DNA from: Graphilbum fragrans
Taxonomy: Eukaryota; Ascomycota; Sordariomycetes; Ophiostomatales; Ophiostomataceae
Direction of reading: 5' to 3'
NCBI GenBank assembly: GCA_001513895.1
Contig: LLKO01000008.1
Coordinates: forward strand, 1,079,486-1,143,485
Length of the DNA stretch: 64,000 nucleotides
Of the stretch, positions 49,699-60,200 are shown in pieces. The position numbers and the translations under genes were made by a program. Numbering within the stretch: position 1 is the first letter of the stretch; each line of letters opens with the position of its first letter. Under the pieces are notes generated by a model. It was given only the letters and a program-made list of their open reading frames with translations. It ran no database searches and was not told the DNA's origin.

Positions 49699-51699
49699 AT
49701 GGTTCACCTCGCTGAGATCAAGCATGAAAACCACACCACGGAGAAGCACCTCGTCAGGGAGGTCAAGAAGGTCCATCTGGAACTAGCCAACGATGAAGAC
49801 CGCTTTACCACCTCGGTCTATGGCTCCAAGTTTGCCATCACCGATCTGCCCAGAGTATGTTTCCAAGTTCCTATTGCTAATATGCAAAGCGCACAACTAA
49901 CATGGGACAGCATGAAATGCCTGAGCATGAAATGCCCAAGGATGTGAGTTATGTTTTCCTTTGTGCTTGTCTCGATATAGCCCTGAATGTGCTCGCTAAT
50001 ATGCTTGATAGGTTGCCTATCGCATGATCAAGGACGAGCTGAGCCTTGACGGAAACCCCATGCTCAAGTATGAATGATACTCTCCTCTTTCGCTCCTGGA
50101 TACAGGGCAGCAGTTGGAGTAGAAGCTAACAGAGCATGCGCAGCTTGGCTTCCTTTGTCACCACGTACATGGTTCGCTCCTCTTCGCATTATGTCTTGCA
50201 TCTTAGCAGCCGTTCACGCTTGCTAACCAGCTTCTGCAGGAAGACGAGGCCGAGAAGCTCATGACCGAGTCCTTCTCCAAGAACTTCATCGACTATGAGG
50301 AGTACCCACAGTCGGCGGACATCCAGAACCGCTGCGTGTCCATGATTGGCCGCCTTTTCAACGCCCCTGTGGGTGATGCTGACAATGACGATGCCGGTAA
50401 CGGCGCCGTCGGGACCTCGTGTGTCGGCAGCTCCGAGGCCATCATGCTAGCCGTGCTGGCCATGAAGCGCCGCTGGAAGAACCAGCGCATTGCCGAGGGC
50501 AAGTCCACCGATAAGCCCAACATTGTCATGTCGTCTGCTGTCCAGGTCTGCTGGGAGAAGGCCACGCGCTATTTTGAGATCGAGGAGAAGCTGGTCTACT
50601 GCACGGAGGAGCGCTACGTCATCGACCCCCAGGAGGTTGTCGATGCCGTGGACGAGAACACCATTGGCATTTGCTGCATTCTTGGCACCACATACACGGG
50701 CGAGTACGAGGACGTCAAGACGGTCAGCGACCTGCTGATCGAGCGTGGCCTGGAAACCCCGATCCATGTCGATGCTGCCAGCGGTGGCTTCGTGGCGCCC
50801 TTTGTCGTGCCCAGTCTGGAGTGGGACTTCCGCCTGAAGAACGTTGTCTCCATCAACGTGTCGGGTCACAAGGTGAGCTGCCCAGTGCTTTTTTTTCCTC
50901 TTTTGTCCCCCCCTTTCCTCCCCGACGGCCCCTCTCTAACAGTTTCAGTATGGGCTTGTTTACCCTGGTGTCGGCTGGGTCGTGTGGCGGTCCGCCGAGT
51001 ACCTCCCGAAGGAGCTGGTCTTCAACATCAACTACCTGGGTGCCGACCAAGCTTCGTTCACGCTCAACTTTAGCAAGGGAGCGTCGCAGGTTATCGGCCA
51101 GTACTACCAGCTCATCCGCCTGGGTAAGCACGGCTACCGTGCCATTATGTCCAACCTGACGCGCACGGCCGACTATCTGTCCAGCTCGCTCGAGGCCCTT
51201 GGCTTTGTCATCATGTCCAAGAAGTCCGGCGAGGGCCTGCCGCTCGTGGCGTTCCGCCTAGCGAAGAGTGAGGACCGCGCCTACGACGAATTTGCGCTGG
51301 CCCATCAGCTGCGTGTCCGCGGTTGGGTGGTGCCGGCCTATACCATGGCGCCGAAGACCAAGAACCTCAAGATGCTGCGCGTGGTCGTCCGTGAGGACTT
51401 TACTTGGAATCGGTGTGATTCGCTGATCTCGGACATCAAACTAAGCACGCTCTACCTGGACGAGATGGACAAGGAGACCATCCGCAAGACCCAGGAGTTC
51501 ATACATAAGCATCACACCGCCAGTGGCCAAGCCACCCACAACCACCCCAAGTTCCGCGTTGGTTCCCTTGTTTTTTCTTTTTTCCCCTTGCGTTTTTTCT
51601 TCTTGGTTTTGAATACGAATCGTCGCGTGCTGACCACTGCCACAGAAAGAATCGCACTCGCTCCAAGGCAAGACGGGCAAGACCCACGCCATCTGCTAA
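49699..51699 (+). CDS. gad1: Glutamate decarboxylase (PLP-dependent)
   Basis: Seven exons: 49699-49854, 49911-49943, 50012-50067, 50144-50171, 50240-50872, 50949-51557 and 51646-51699. They join in frame to 522 residues. The enzyme converts glutamate to GABA and CO2 in the cytosol using pyridoxal phosphate, and feeds the GABA shunt. Seen in the protein are an EMP-x-x-EMP segment, AYRMIKDELSLDGNPMLNLASFVTTYM, GTSCVGSSEAIMLA, HVDAASGGFVAPF and the cofactor-binding SINVSGHKYGLVYPGVGW, whose Lys302 is the last codon of exon 5. The C-terminus is His-rich, then HSLQGKTGKTHAIC. Exon 2 is only 33 nt and exon 4 only 28 nt. Introns 4 and 6 have weak donors (GTTCGC and GTTGGT) but are fixed by frame and family alignment from memory. 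If intron 6 were retained, the frame would stay open to 52073. Confidence 0.93.
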
Positions 51700-52950
51700 T
51701 CTGCATCCGTCGACACCCAGGGAAACGGCGGTATTGGGTTAGGCTTGTGGAACATGGTTGGATTGTGTTGGTGGATTTTGCCACTCCAGGAAATGTAGCT
51801 GTTGGATTGAACTGTGTGCCTGGTTGGAATAGGACACCTGGGAGAAACTTGAGTACACGTCCGCGTACTGAGCTATATATATATACTGGTACGATGATCT
51901 CGACTTATTTACGACCAAATGTTAAGAAAAGCAAATATACGTCCACTATTTTGGCACGCAAAAGAAAAAAGAAAAGAAAAAATGCCGGTGGTAACATGAT
52001 TGGCAAATGCGTGACGCGCGTGATCAGCAAGCTATTCGCGGTCCATGCTTCAGGTATTTACAGCTGTATGTAGCAGCGACTGTTCTGGGGAATGCTCAGA
52101 AGGTAACGCCGACCAATAGGCACTCTTGCTGACACCAGTGGTCCGCGAGGGCCGAGATTTTGTGGAGAAGCGCCCCCCACTCCACTGCTCTCTTGCTCGT
52201 ACTCGTACTGCTGTCCACTTAGTACGCACTGTACATACAGCACGCAGCAGCGAACAAGAACAAAGCCCGCTTTCACATGTCAACATGGCAGCCACGGCCC
52301 TGTGACGGAGAAACGTACGGAACAGGGAAGGCACGCGCGCATATGGTCGGCAGTGCTGCTGCCAAAAGTGGCGACCATGGATGAAGAAGAGAGGGAAGGC
52401 ACGTATGGTGCAAATGCAAACAATGGAAGTAGTTGCTGAAATGACACTCCGTTGCCTATCCGTTGTTTTCGGCATCTTCAGCGTCTGCAGCGTGTTCTGT
52501 GATCTTTCAGTGTCTTCTCCCTCCCTTTGCATCTCGATCGGAATCCCGTAGTCCCCGGGCTGTCAAGGGCTACTTTTCCTGGATATTTTCATGTGATCCT
52601 ATCCCTGGCTGTTATTGATGCTTGCTCCTTCTTTTCTACCTTTCTGCTTTTTCCGCATTGGGAATTTCTTGATGCAACACACTGAACGGTTTTCATCGGC
52701 CACAACGTCTATTTGATCTAACTTGAACGGCCTGCATCGCCAACAACGGGCACGGAGCCCTAGAGAAACAAGCGGACAACAACGGTCACCCGACATTAGC
52801 ACACATCTATTGTCAGTCCATTGTTTGAGACATGGTTTGTTGGAGGTGACGGCAGCTCTTTTACCCCCACGATATCTACGAAATTCCCGAGCGACACGAC
52901 ATTCAATCTCGCGGAATACTGCTCGCAACTTCTCGATCTTCTCTCTTGCC
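51700..52950. other. Intergenic region between gad1 and the lipase-like gene
   Basis: It should hold the gad1 3' UTR (AT-rich, including an A/G-rich run at about 51961-51982) and the promoter of the downstream gene. A CTCGTACTCGTACTG cluster lies at about 52196-52210. No other gene is recognised. Confidence 0.5.
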
Positions 52951-55642
52951 ATGATCGACCATGTGCTGGGCCGGCCATCGGCCAAGTCACGCCGTTTACA
53001 GGTGTTAGCGGTGTTGGTATTTTGGTCGGCATACCTCGTTCGGTAAGACTGAGCTCTACCTTTCTCAACTATACGGTCTTTTATCTAACGCCAGGAACAG
53101 GGGGAACAAGAATGGCCCGCCGGGCCTACAACGGTTTTCCCGTCTTGTGTCGAAGAAGCTGACATCATGGCAAATCGTCATCCTGACCATGCTGTATCTC
53201 TATGCGGCACGCAATTTCAGCACCCTCGTGGGTCTTGCCAGCCCCGATCCTCTGGCCAATATGTACGACGCCACCTTTTTCCGAGCAACATGGGTGTTGA
53301 CGGCGCTGGACGCCGGGTTCTGGACGGCCATGAAGATTCGGACGCGGTGGATTCGCGACGTGGCCAGCATTCTCTTTACCGGCTTCTACCTAATTAGTGC
53401 GGAAAAGGCCGACGAAAAGGTCCGCAAGGTCCGGGGCAATCTGACGGTCGAGCATCTCCGTGTCAGCTGGAACAAGGGCACGACGCCGTATCTCGGTTTC
53501 TTCCAGAGCCTGATGCGGCCGCGGCTGACACGATGGCCAGCGCGTCGTGTGCGGATCCCGCGGCCGGCGTCCAGCGACTACCAGGGACAGCCCATCATGG
53601 CATGGCTCTACTACGACGGGTCTCTCGACCAGCTGCGAGCATCAGGGATGCAGCGCGTGATCCTCGATATTCCGGGCGGCGGATGGGTGGCCATGGATCC
53701 GCGGTGCAACGACGACCGGTTGTTTTCGTGGGCCGTGCAGACAAGGCTGCCGGTGCTGAGCCTCGACTACCGTAAGGCGCCGGAATACCCGTTTCCATAC
53801 GCGCTCAACGAGTGCTACGATGCCTATGCAACGCTGGTGGGCACGCGCGGCCGCTGTATTGGCTTGGCCGGGCAGGATCCAGTGCGCATTGTCGTGTGTG
53901 GCGACAGCGCAGGCGGCAATCTGGCGACAGCCATGACGCTGATGATTGCGCAGTCATCGCCAATGGGGCAAGATTGTGTGAACAGCTTACGGCAGCAGGG
54001 GTCGTCGGCGGAAGGGACGCAGTGGTCTTCGCGATCCTTGCCGCCTCCGGACGGCCTTGTGCTCTGCTATCCAGCTATGGACATGAACATTGGCAACTGG
54101 ATGTCGGACGAGCAGATGGGGCTGATCAAGGACCGACGCATGAGAGCGACCAACAAGAATGTGATCCGACGGAAGACGAAACAGTACAGTGACTTGGCAG
54201 GAACGCCGCACGATTCGGATGATGAAGATCTCGCGATGACATCTGCGACCGCCAAGGAAGCACGAGCCAGCGGCGGCGAAAGCAACAGCAGTAGCCGTAG
54301 CAGCTCTGGCAACGGCGATGTCGATGCGGCGACGCAGAGTCAACAGGCCCGCAGCCCCAAACCGGTCTACTCGCACGGAAATATGACGTCGTTTTCTCGG
54401 GCACAGCCATCGACGCCAACGACGCCGGTAGCACCGGTGGTTCCAATAACAGTGACGGCGGAGGCGAGCGATGTGCGGGGCGGCGTGACAAAGAGTGGCA
54501 ACGGGCAAGAGAAAACGACAGCGTCGTACCACCCAGAGGCGCTGCAGACACGGCTGGCGACGTCGTCGACGATTTCGTACTTTAACGACCGGGTGCTGAC
54601 GCCGGAGATGATGCGGGCGATGATTATCCTGTATGTTGGGCCGCACAATCGGCCGGACTTTTCGCAGGACTATCTGCTGTCGCCGGTGCTGGCGCCGGAT
54701 CTCTTGTTGGCGCACTTCCCTAAGACATATTTTTTGACGGGCGAACGCGACCCGCTGGTGGACGACACGGTGATTTTCGCTGGACGGCTGCGGCGCGTCA
54801 AGGCAGCATATTATGCGTCCGGAGGGCGGCGGCTGGAGTACCGAGACTCGGATGCGCTGGCTGACGGGTTCGACGACCGCGATGTGGCCGAAGTGGTGCT
54901 GATTCCTGGCGTCAGCCATGGCTTCATGCAGTTTCCAACGATCTACCCGCCGGCGTGGAAGTGGATTGAGCGGTCAGCCCATTGGATCGAGGACTCTTTC
55001 CGGCTGGCGGACGAAATACGAGCAGCAAATGAGGGCGAGGGTCACAGCGAAGCAACTGATGCTGGTGCCCAAGCTCGCGCACAATCGCGTGGTCGGCCAC
55101 GGCATCATAAGCACCGTCCACCGGCGGCAGGCGGCAAGGACGGGGCCGGCAGGGCAGACGCAGTTGTGGAGAACACGGGTCTACGTGTAGACAGAGAAAA
55201 AGCCGGCCACGACAGTCTGCACTCGGCAGGAGGACGCATAGAATCGAGCGGCGACGAGGACGGGCCGCTGGAAATGATGCGGATGACCAAGTCGAAGGGC
55301 AAAGGCAAGGCAGCAGAAGAAATGCCGAGGGGGGCGGCAGACGGGAAGCCAGGGCCGGCATCATCGTCTGCCGCATCCACACCGGCGTCTGTTGCGGCGT
55401 CTCCGGGGTTGTCGACAGCCAATTCGAGTACTGCAACGAGTGCCGCAACAACGCCGGATGCATTGGGGCAGGCCAAGGACAATGGAGCCGGCGGGAGCAA
55501 GCCGGCCAAGAAGAAGCGGCCGGCAACACGGCCCTGGCAGAAGAACGACGAGAACCTGGTCAAGCTGGCGAGCTCAGACGATCTGCTCAGCCGGCGGATG
55601 AAGGGCGTTGCAGGAGGGCTTTCAGGCGTCACCGAAGAGTAG
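52951..55642 (+). CDS. Membrane-anchored alpha/beta hydrolase (HSL/GDSAG lipase-esterase family)
   Basis: Exons 52951-53042 and 53095-55642 encode 879 residues. The small first exon (MIDHVLGRPSAKSRR and a hydrophobic stretch) joins in frame to exon 2, giving NGPPGLQRFSRLVSKKLTSWQIVILTMLYLY. The N-terminal 130 residues hold several hydrophobic segments, suggesting membrane anchoring. The catalytic domain shows the oxyanion motif PGGGW (224-228, replacing the usual HGGG), the nucleophile elbow GDSAGGN with Ser302, GERDPL with Asp583 and VSHGF with His639. The triad is interrupted by a long disordered insertion rich in Ser, Ala, Thr and Pro (about residues 370-480). A low-complexity tail rich in Ser, Ala, Gly and Lys fills the last 200 residues. 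The family hydrolyses acyl esters; the substrate is unknown. Two acceptors six bases apart (CCAG and ACAG) are both in frame. Confidence 0.87.
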
Positions 55643-55800
55643 GGGAGGTAGCTCAGACGAAGAAAAGACGTGCAGAGCAGCAAATGCAGATAATCTATTA
55701 GGTTGTACAGAAATATACGTCTAGGATCATGAAGCGTGTCATAAGAAGCGGAGTATGCAGTGATGCAGTTGATGCAGTTCAGGCAGTTGCGCGGCCAGCC
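55643..55800. terminator. Short convergent 3' region
   Basis: Only 158 bases separate the stop codons of the lipase-like gene (plus) and adenine deaminase (minus), so their 3' UTRs probably overlap. Short direct repeats of GATGCAGTT occur at about 55762-55780. Confidence 0.5.
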
Positions 55801-57035
55801 TTAGGCCGCAGCGGCCAGCAGCTTGCCGGCGTGGAACTGAGCAAAGACAGAGTCGATCTCGGCCAGCAGCTCAGCCTTGCGGTCGTCGGCGCACCAGCTG
55901 CCATGGACAGCATTGCGCACAATGGTTGACCAGTCGGCGGGGGAAAGAGAGTGGGACTCCTGGACGGCGCAGTAGTTCTCCTGGATGTAGCCGCCAAAGT
56001 AGGCCGGGTCGTCGGAGTTGATGGAGAAGGGCACGCCGGCGTCGAGAAAGACGCGGACGGGCGAATCGGCAACGGAGGGCGCGACGCGCAGGCGCACATT
56101 CGACAGCGGACACAGCGTCAGCAGGATCTGGTCACGGGCCAGACGGGCCATGACGGACGCATCCGAGGCGGCGGCCACGCCGTGGTCGATGCGCTCTGCG
56201 CCGAGGTGGTCGAGGGCCAGGGTGATGTACTCGGCGGGACCCTCTTCGCCGGCATGGGCGGTGACGCGACGGGCATGGGTGCCGGACGGGTCGGCGGCAG
56301 ACGTGGCGGCGGCAAACACGTCGGCCCACAGGGTCGGGGGCCGGTCCTTCTCGGTGGAGCAGAGGCCGATGCCGCCGAGGGTGCCGGCCAGCTCCAGCTG
56401 GCGCAGCTCGTGGGCGACTTCGGCCGGCGACTTCTCGGCGACGCCCCAGTAGCCGGCCTGGCGCAGGTTGGCCACGAGGCCCGCGCTGTCGTCGACGGGC
56501 AGGTGGCGTAGCAGGCAGGGGATGAAGATGGTGGAGAGGCCGAACTGGGCCTGGGCGCGAACGGAGGCGTCGTGCAGGCCGCGGACAATGTCGGCGAGGG
56601 CGACGCCGCGCACGAGATGGGCCTGGGGGTCGAAGAAGATCTCGGCGTGGCGGACGTTGGCGGCGTGCGCGCGCTCGAAGTAGGCAAAGGCGAGGGTCTC
56701 GAAGTCGGCGGCCGAGAGGAGGACGGACATGCCGATGTAGTAGTAGTGCAGGAACTGGGGGCGCGCGTGCGTTAGCGACGGGGCAGGCCGAGGCGCAGAA
56801 AGAACAGTGAGCGGGCGGACGCCAGACATACATCATCCAGCGACGAGAACTCGTCGTAGCGCCGGTAGAGCGCCTCGACGGACGCAAAGGCGGCGTCGTC
56901 GGCGACCGGCAGCACAATGCGGTTGCGGGCGGCGAGCTCGAAGAGCAGCTCCGGCGACAGCGAGCCCTCGATGTGGATGTGGTGCTCGCACTTGGGCAGG
57001 GCCGCCAGCAGCGGGTGGAGCGGAGACTGGCACAT
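55801..57035 (-). CDS. aah1: Adenine deaminase (Aah1 family)
   Basis: Exon 1 spans 57035-56832 and exon 2 spans 56754-55801 on the minus strand, around a 77-bp intron (GTATGT donor, CGCTAAC branch, CCCCCAG acceptor). The product is 385 residues. It converts adenine to hypoxanthine with release of ammonia, in purine salvage, and is zinc dependent. Seen are the metal-binding HIHIEGSL with His19 and His21, HAGEEGP with His235 and the catalytic Glu238, ERIDHG with His259, and INSDDPAYFGGY with Asp316. The SLDDFLHYYYIGM segment across the splice and FFDPQAH are typical of the fungal adenine (rather than adenosine) deaminase branch. Length agrees with the family. The first ATG of the open frame is used. 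Confidence 0.93.
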
Positions 57036-57257
57036 GGTGGACGGGAGGGAAGGCTGTCGTTGAAGCTCGAGGGAGGCACGAGATAAGCTGAAGATTCGCG
57101 TTGATCAGAGCGTGCGTGACCGAGTTGTGAGGGCAGACGGGATACGAGCAGGCGAGGCAGACGAGCAGCAAGAATATATCGGCAGACACAGAACCGAGCT
57201 ACATCTACTCCACGAGCACGAGGCTCGCCTGCTTTTACGTCGTCGACAAATGTTGCG

Positions 57258-57269
57258 CGGCGATCGCCG
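57258..57269. promoter_or_regulatory. CGG-N6-CCG dyad upstream of aah1
   Basis: CGGCGATCGCCG is a perfect palindrome with CGG and CCG half-sites six bases apart, 223 bp upstream of the aah1 start. Zn2Cys6 factors of the Ppr1/UaY type bind CGG-N6-CCG; UaY controls purine use in Aspergillus. The flanking bases differ from the best UaY consensus (T before, A after), so the assignment is tentative. Confidence 0.4.
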
Positions 57270-60200
57270 GAGCTACGCTTTTTTTTCTCTTTGTTAGTGT
57301 TTTTTCGGTGCTTTTTCGATTTCGCTACGCGTGCTGCGTCATTCTGCTCCGTCCCTTCCACCAGGCCGCCAGCGTACACCAATGAGAGGGCCGACGCTGA
57401 TTAGCCCTGCGGAAGAGTCGCCGCCAGTCAGCCGCAGCGCCCAACAGAGTTTGCTGCCCGCGAGGGCCAGGAAGCAGCTACGACGACGGAGGAGATACGA
57501 AGACGCGCAGCGCACTTCTTGACGTGGACAAGGCCCGGGTCCCAGAGCCTGCCAAAGCTTGGCCTGCGCGGAAGCTCCCGGCCAACTCTTGGCTGTAGCT
57601 ATGGCTGCCCGTAGTCGGCTCCGTCACGGCGAGTATGCGTGGGAATGGGGCCTGTGGGAGGCTTCGGGCCTGGCACACGAGCCGTCGCAGATCACCGAAT
57701 TGGGCTTGAAGCTGTTTTTTTTTAGATCGCCACAACCCCACCAGAACGACAGAACGACAGAACGACAGAACGACAGAACGACAGAACAACAGCCAGCAGA
57801 GACGCCATAAATGGAAGGAAACAACTTGGGCATAAGAATAGCAACAGCGTCCTCCCAGAAGAGGGGCGCGCGAGTTTCGAGTTTCGCCTTTCGACGATCG
57901 AAACAGCCTCCCGACGCCGGAAGATGCCGAGGACAGTGCGCCATGGGCGACCGTAGAATGCTCGTGGGAGACGAGAAATCCAAGAACAGTGAGTGAAAGG
58001 CAGGGGAACGCCAAACTCCCGTAGCCAGCGCCATGGCCAGCTTGGTTCTCGTTTGGATGTGCGGCCAAAAGGAAACACGACCCGGCCAGCACCCAGCTCT
58101 GGCTGTCCTCTTGCCCTCTTTCTGTCTCCCCTGTCTCCCCTGCTGCTTTCGTCGGTGCTGCGTCAGGGGGTCGACAGCCTCAGATCAAACCACACATCAT
58201 ACAAAAGAGGGACGCTGCCCACCGTCAGCAGATCACAGCTGCGGCCGCGCCGACAGAAGATCGAAACACTCTCTCTCGCCCCTCCTCCGCAGCCCACGGT
58301 GGCCACCTTGTTTGGTATTTCTGCAAAAATAGAAAGAGCATAGGCAAGGTCCTGCATCGCCGCCGATCTGTCCCGCTCCCTCTTACGATCTCCTTCATTC
58401 TATCTGCGTGTCTGTGGTGTGTAGTCTTGTGCAGTTTGCCTGTCTGGTCCCTGATCGCTCTCACAGCAAGCCAGCAGCGCAGGGCAGATCACGATCACGA
58501 ACGGCTGCCGTTTTGTCCATCTTGTTTCCTTTTTGTTTAATGCTGGAGATCGCAGCGTGCCTCCTCCTCCTCCGCCTCCTCTTCCTCTTCCTGCGGGCAC
58601 CCCATGTACCCTTTTGCTGGGTTGCATCTGCTTCACATTTGCATCTGCTTTCTTTTTTTAGCTCCCTATCTCTCTCTCCGCAACTACGACTACCTGCTTG
58701 GCCTGGCCTTGACTTCACACCCCCCCTCGTCGCTCGGCCTCCTCTCTGCTTAGCGAGATATCCACCCATTCGGCGGGATATCACGTCGTCACAAGACCCC
58801 ATACGGACGAGTCTATCCCGACATCCACTCCCGCGCCAGCATCGCCTTCTCAAACTGGGCCGCCGCAGCCGCGCTGGGAACAAGAGATCCTACGTGATTC
58901 CAACACGCAAGCCCAGACACAAACAGGAAAGAGGAAGGTCAAGAGATAAAGGCGCACCCGAACTCGACGGAGAAACGTGACGGCTCACTTTCCTACCCCG
59001 TATTCACACACCCCCTTGGACGACCACTGTCCCCCTTCGGCTTCCCATCCATTCATTTTGCTCCAGTCCTCCACATCACACGCCGTGCATACCATTACAC
59101 ACGCCCCTGTTCGAGTCATCTCGGCCTTGTTGTGGTCCGCATCGTAGAGTGCCTCGAGATGAATGTGAAATATGTAATAATACACAATACATAATAAATA
59201 GTAGCCAAAAAAACACAAGAAAATAAAGCTGCAACGGCCAACGGCATAGTACACACTGCCACAAGGAGACTACCGATACTGGCATGACCTTCGCCGTTGC
59301 CCGGAACATGCGTCGGCAAGTCCTTGTCCCTGCCACCTGATTACCCCCTGTGTCGTCTCTATTTTATGGCTCTCCTGGCTGCCTTCTCCTCGGTTGTTGT
59401 CCGGACTTGTCAGAATCGGCTCAGGGAGGAAGGAGACAAAGGAGGGCCGGATTCGCCAGCATTGTTGCATGTGTGTACGTGTGTATGCATCTGTGTTCAT
59501 TTGTGTACGGCGTGTGTGAAGGAAAGACAAAACAACTGGCCAGAGCCATCAATAATTGGGGGTCAAGTGGCGAGGGGAGGGCCGTCGAGCAAATTGCTTG
59601 GCTACGGCGGGCAAGGAGTCTGTTCCACGACAGAACGAAGAGGCGCAAGTGATCCAGAGACGGCCAGAATGAGCAAAATGGCGGGAAAACCACGGCGTTC
59701 CTTTGGAAAGAACGGGTAGTATGAAATAAAATATGGAAACAATCAATAGAACGAAGAGACGCCAAATCCAGGCCCTTTCCCCCCCAACGACTCCGCCGAC
59801 TCGGCCTCTATGGTTGGCTACCACAACCTGCACCGGCAGCGCTGCATGGAGTTGTGTTGGTCGGCCCCGAGGGAAAGTCCGTGGTCGTCGTGGTGAATCA
59901 ACTGCAAGAGAGTCGAGGAGTGGCGTAGGTAGAGACGGCGGATGATGCACGCCGGAGTCCTTGCTGCTGGGTGCAAGGGCACTGATCTATGCCTTGTTCT
60001 TCCCTTTCTGTCCTATGTTTTTGCTGCGTCTCCTGCAAATACATGCTGTGTTCCTGCATGGCGGCCAACTGTGCCGCTGCTGTCTTCACCAGCGAGAACG
60101 GCCCCCCTGCTCCATGGCCTTTGCATGTGCCGGCCGATCTGGTGGTCCGGTGGACGAGATCTGTAGAGATCCTTCGCTCCTCTCTCCTCGCGTCCCCCCT

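Noticed and set aside
53987..54919. Minus-strand 310-codon frame opposite the lipase-like gene
   Set aside because: It overlaps the catalytic domain and is Arg/His-rich with no recognisable domain.
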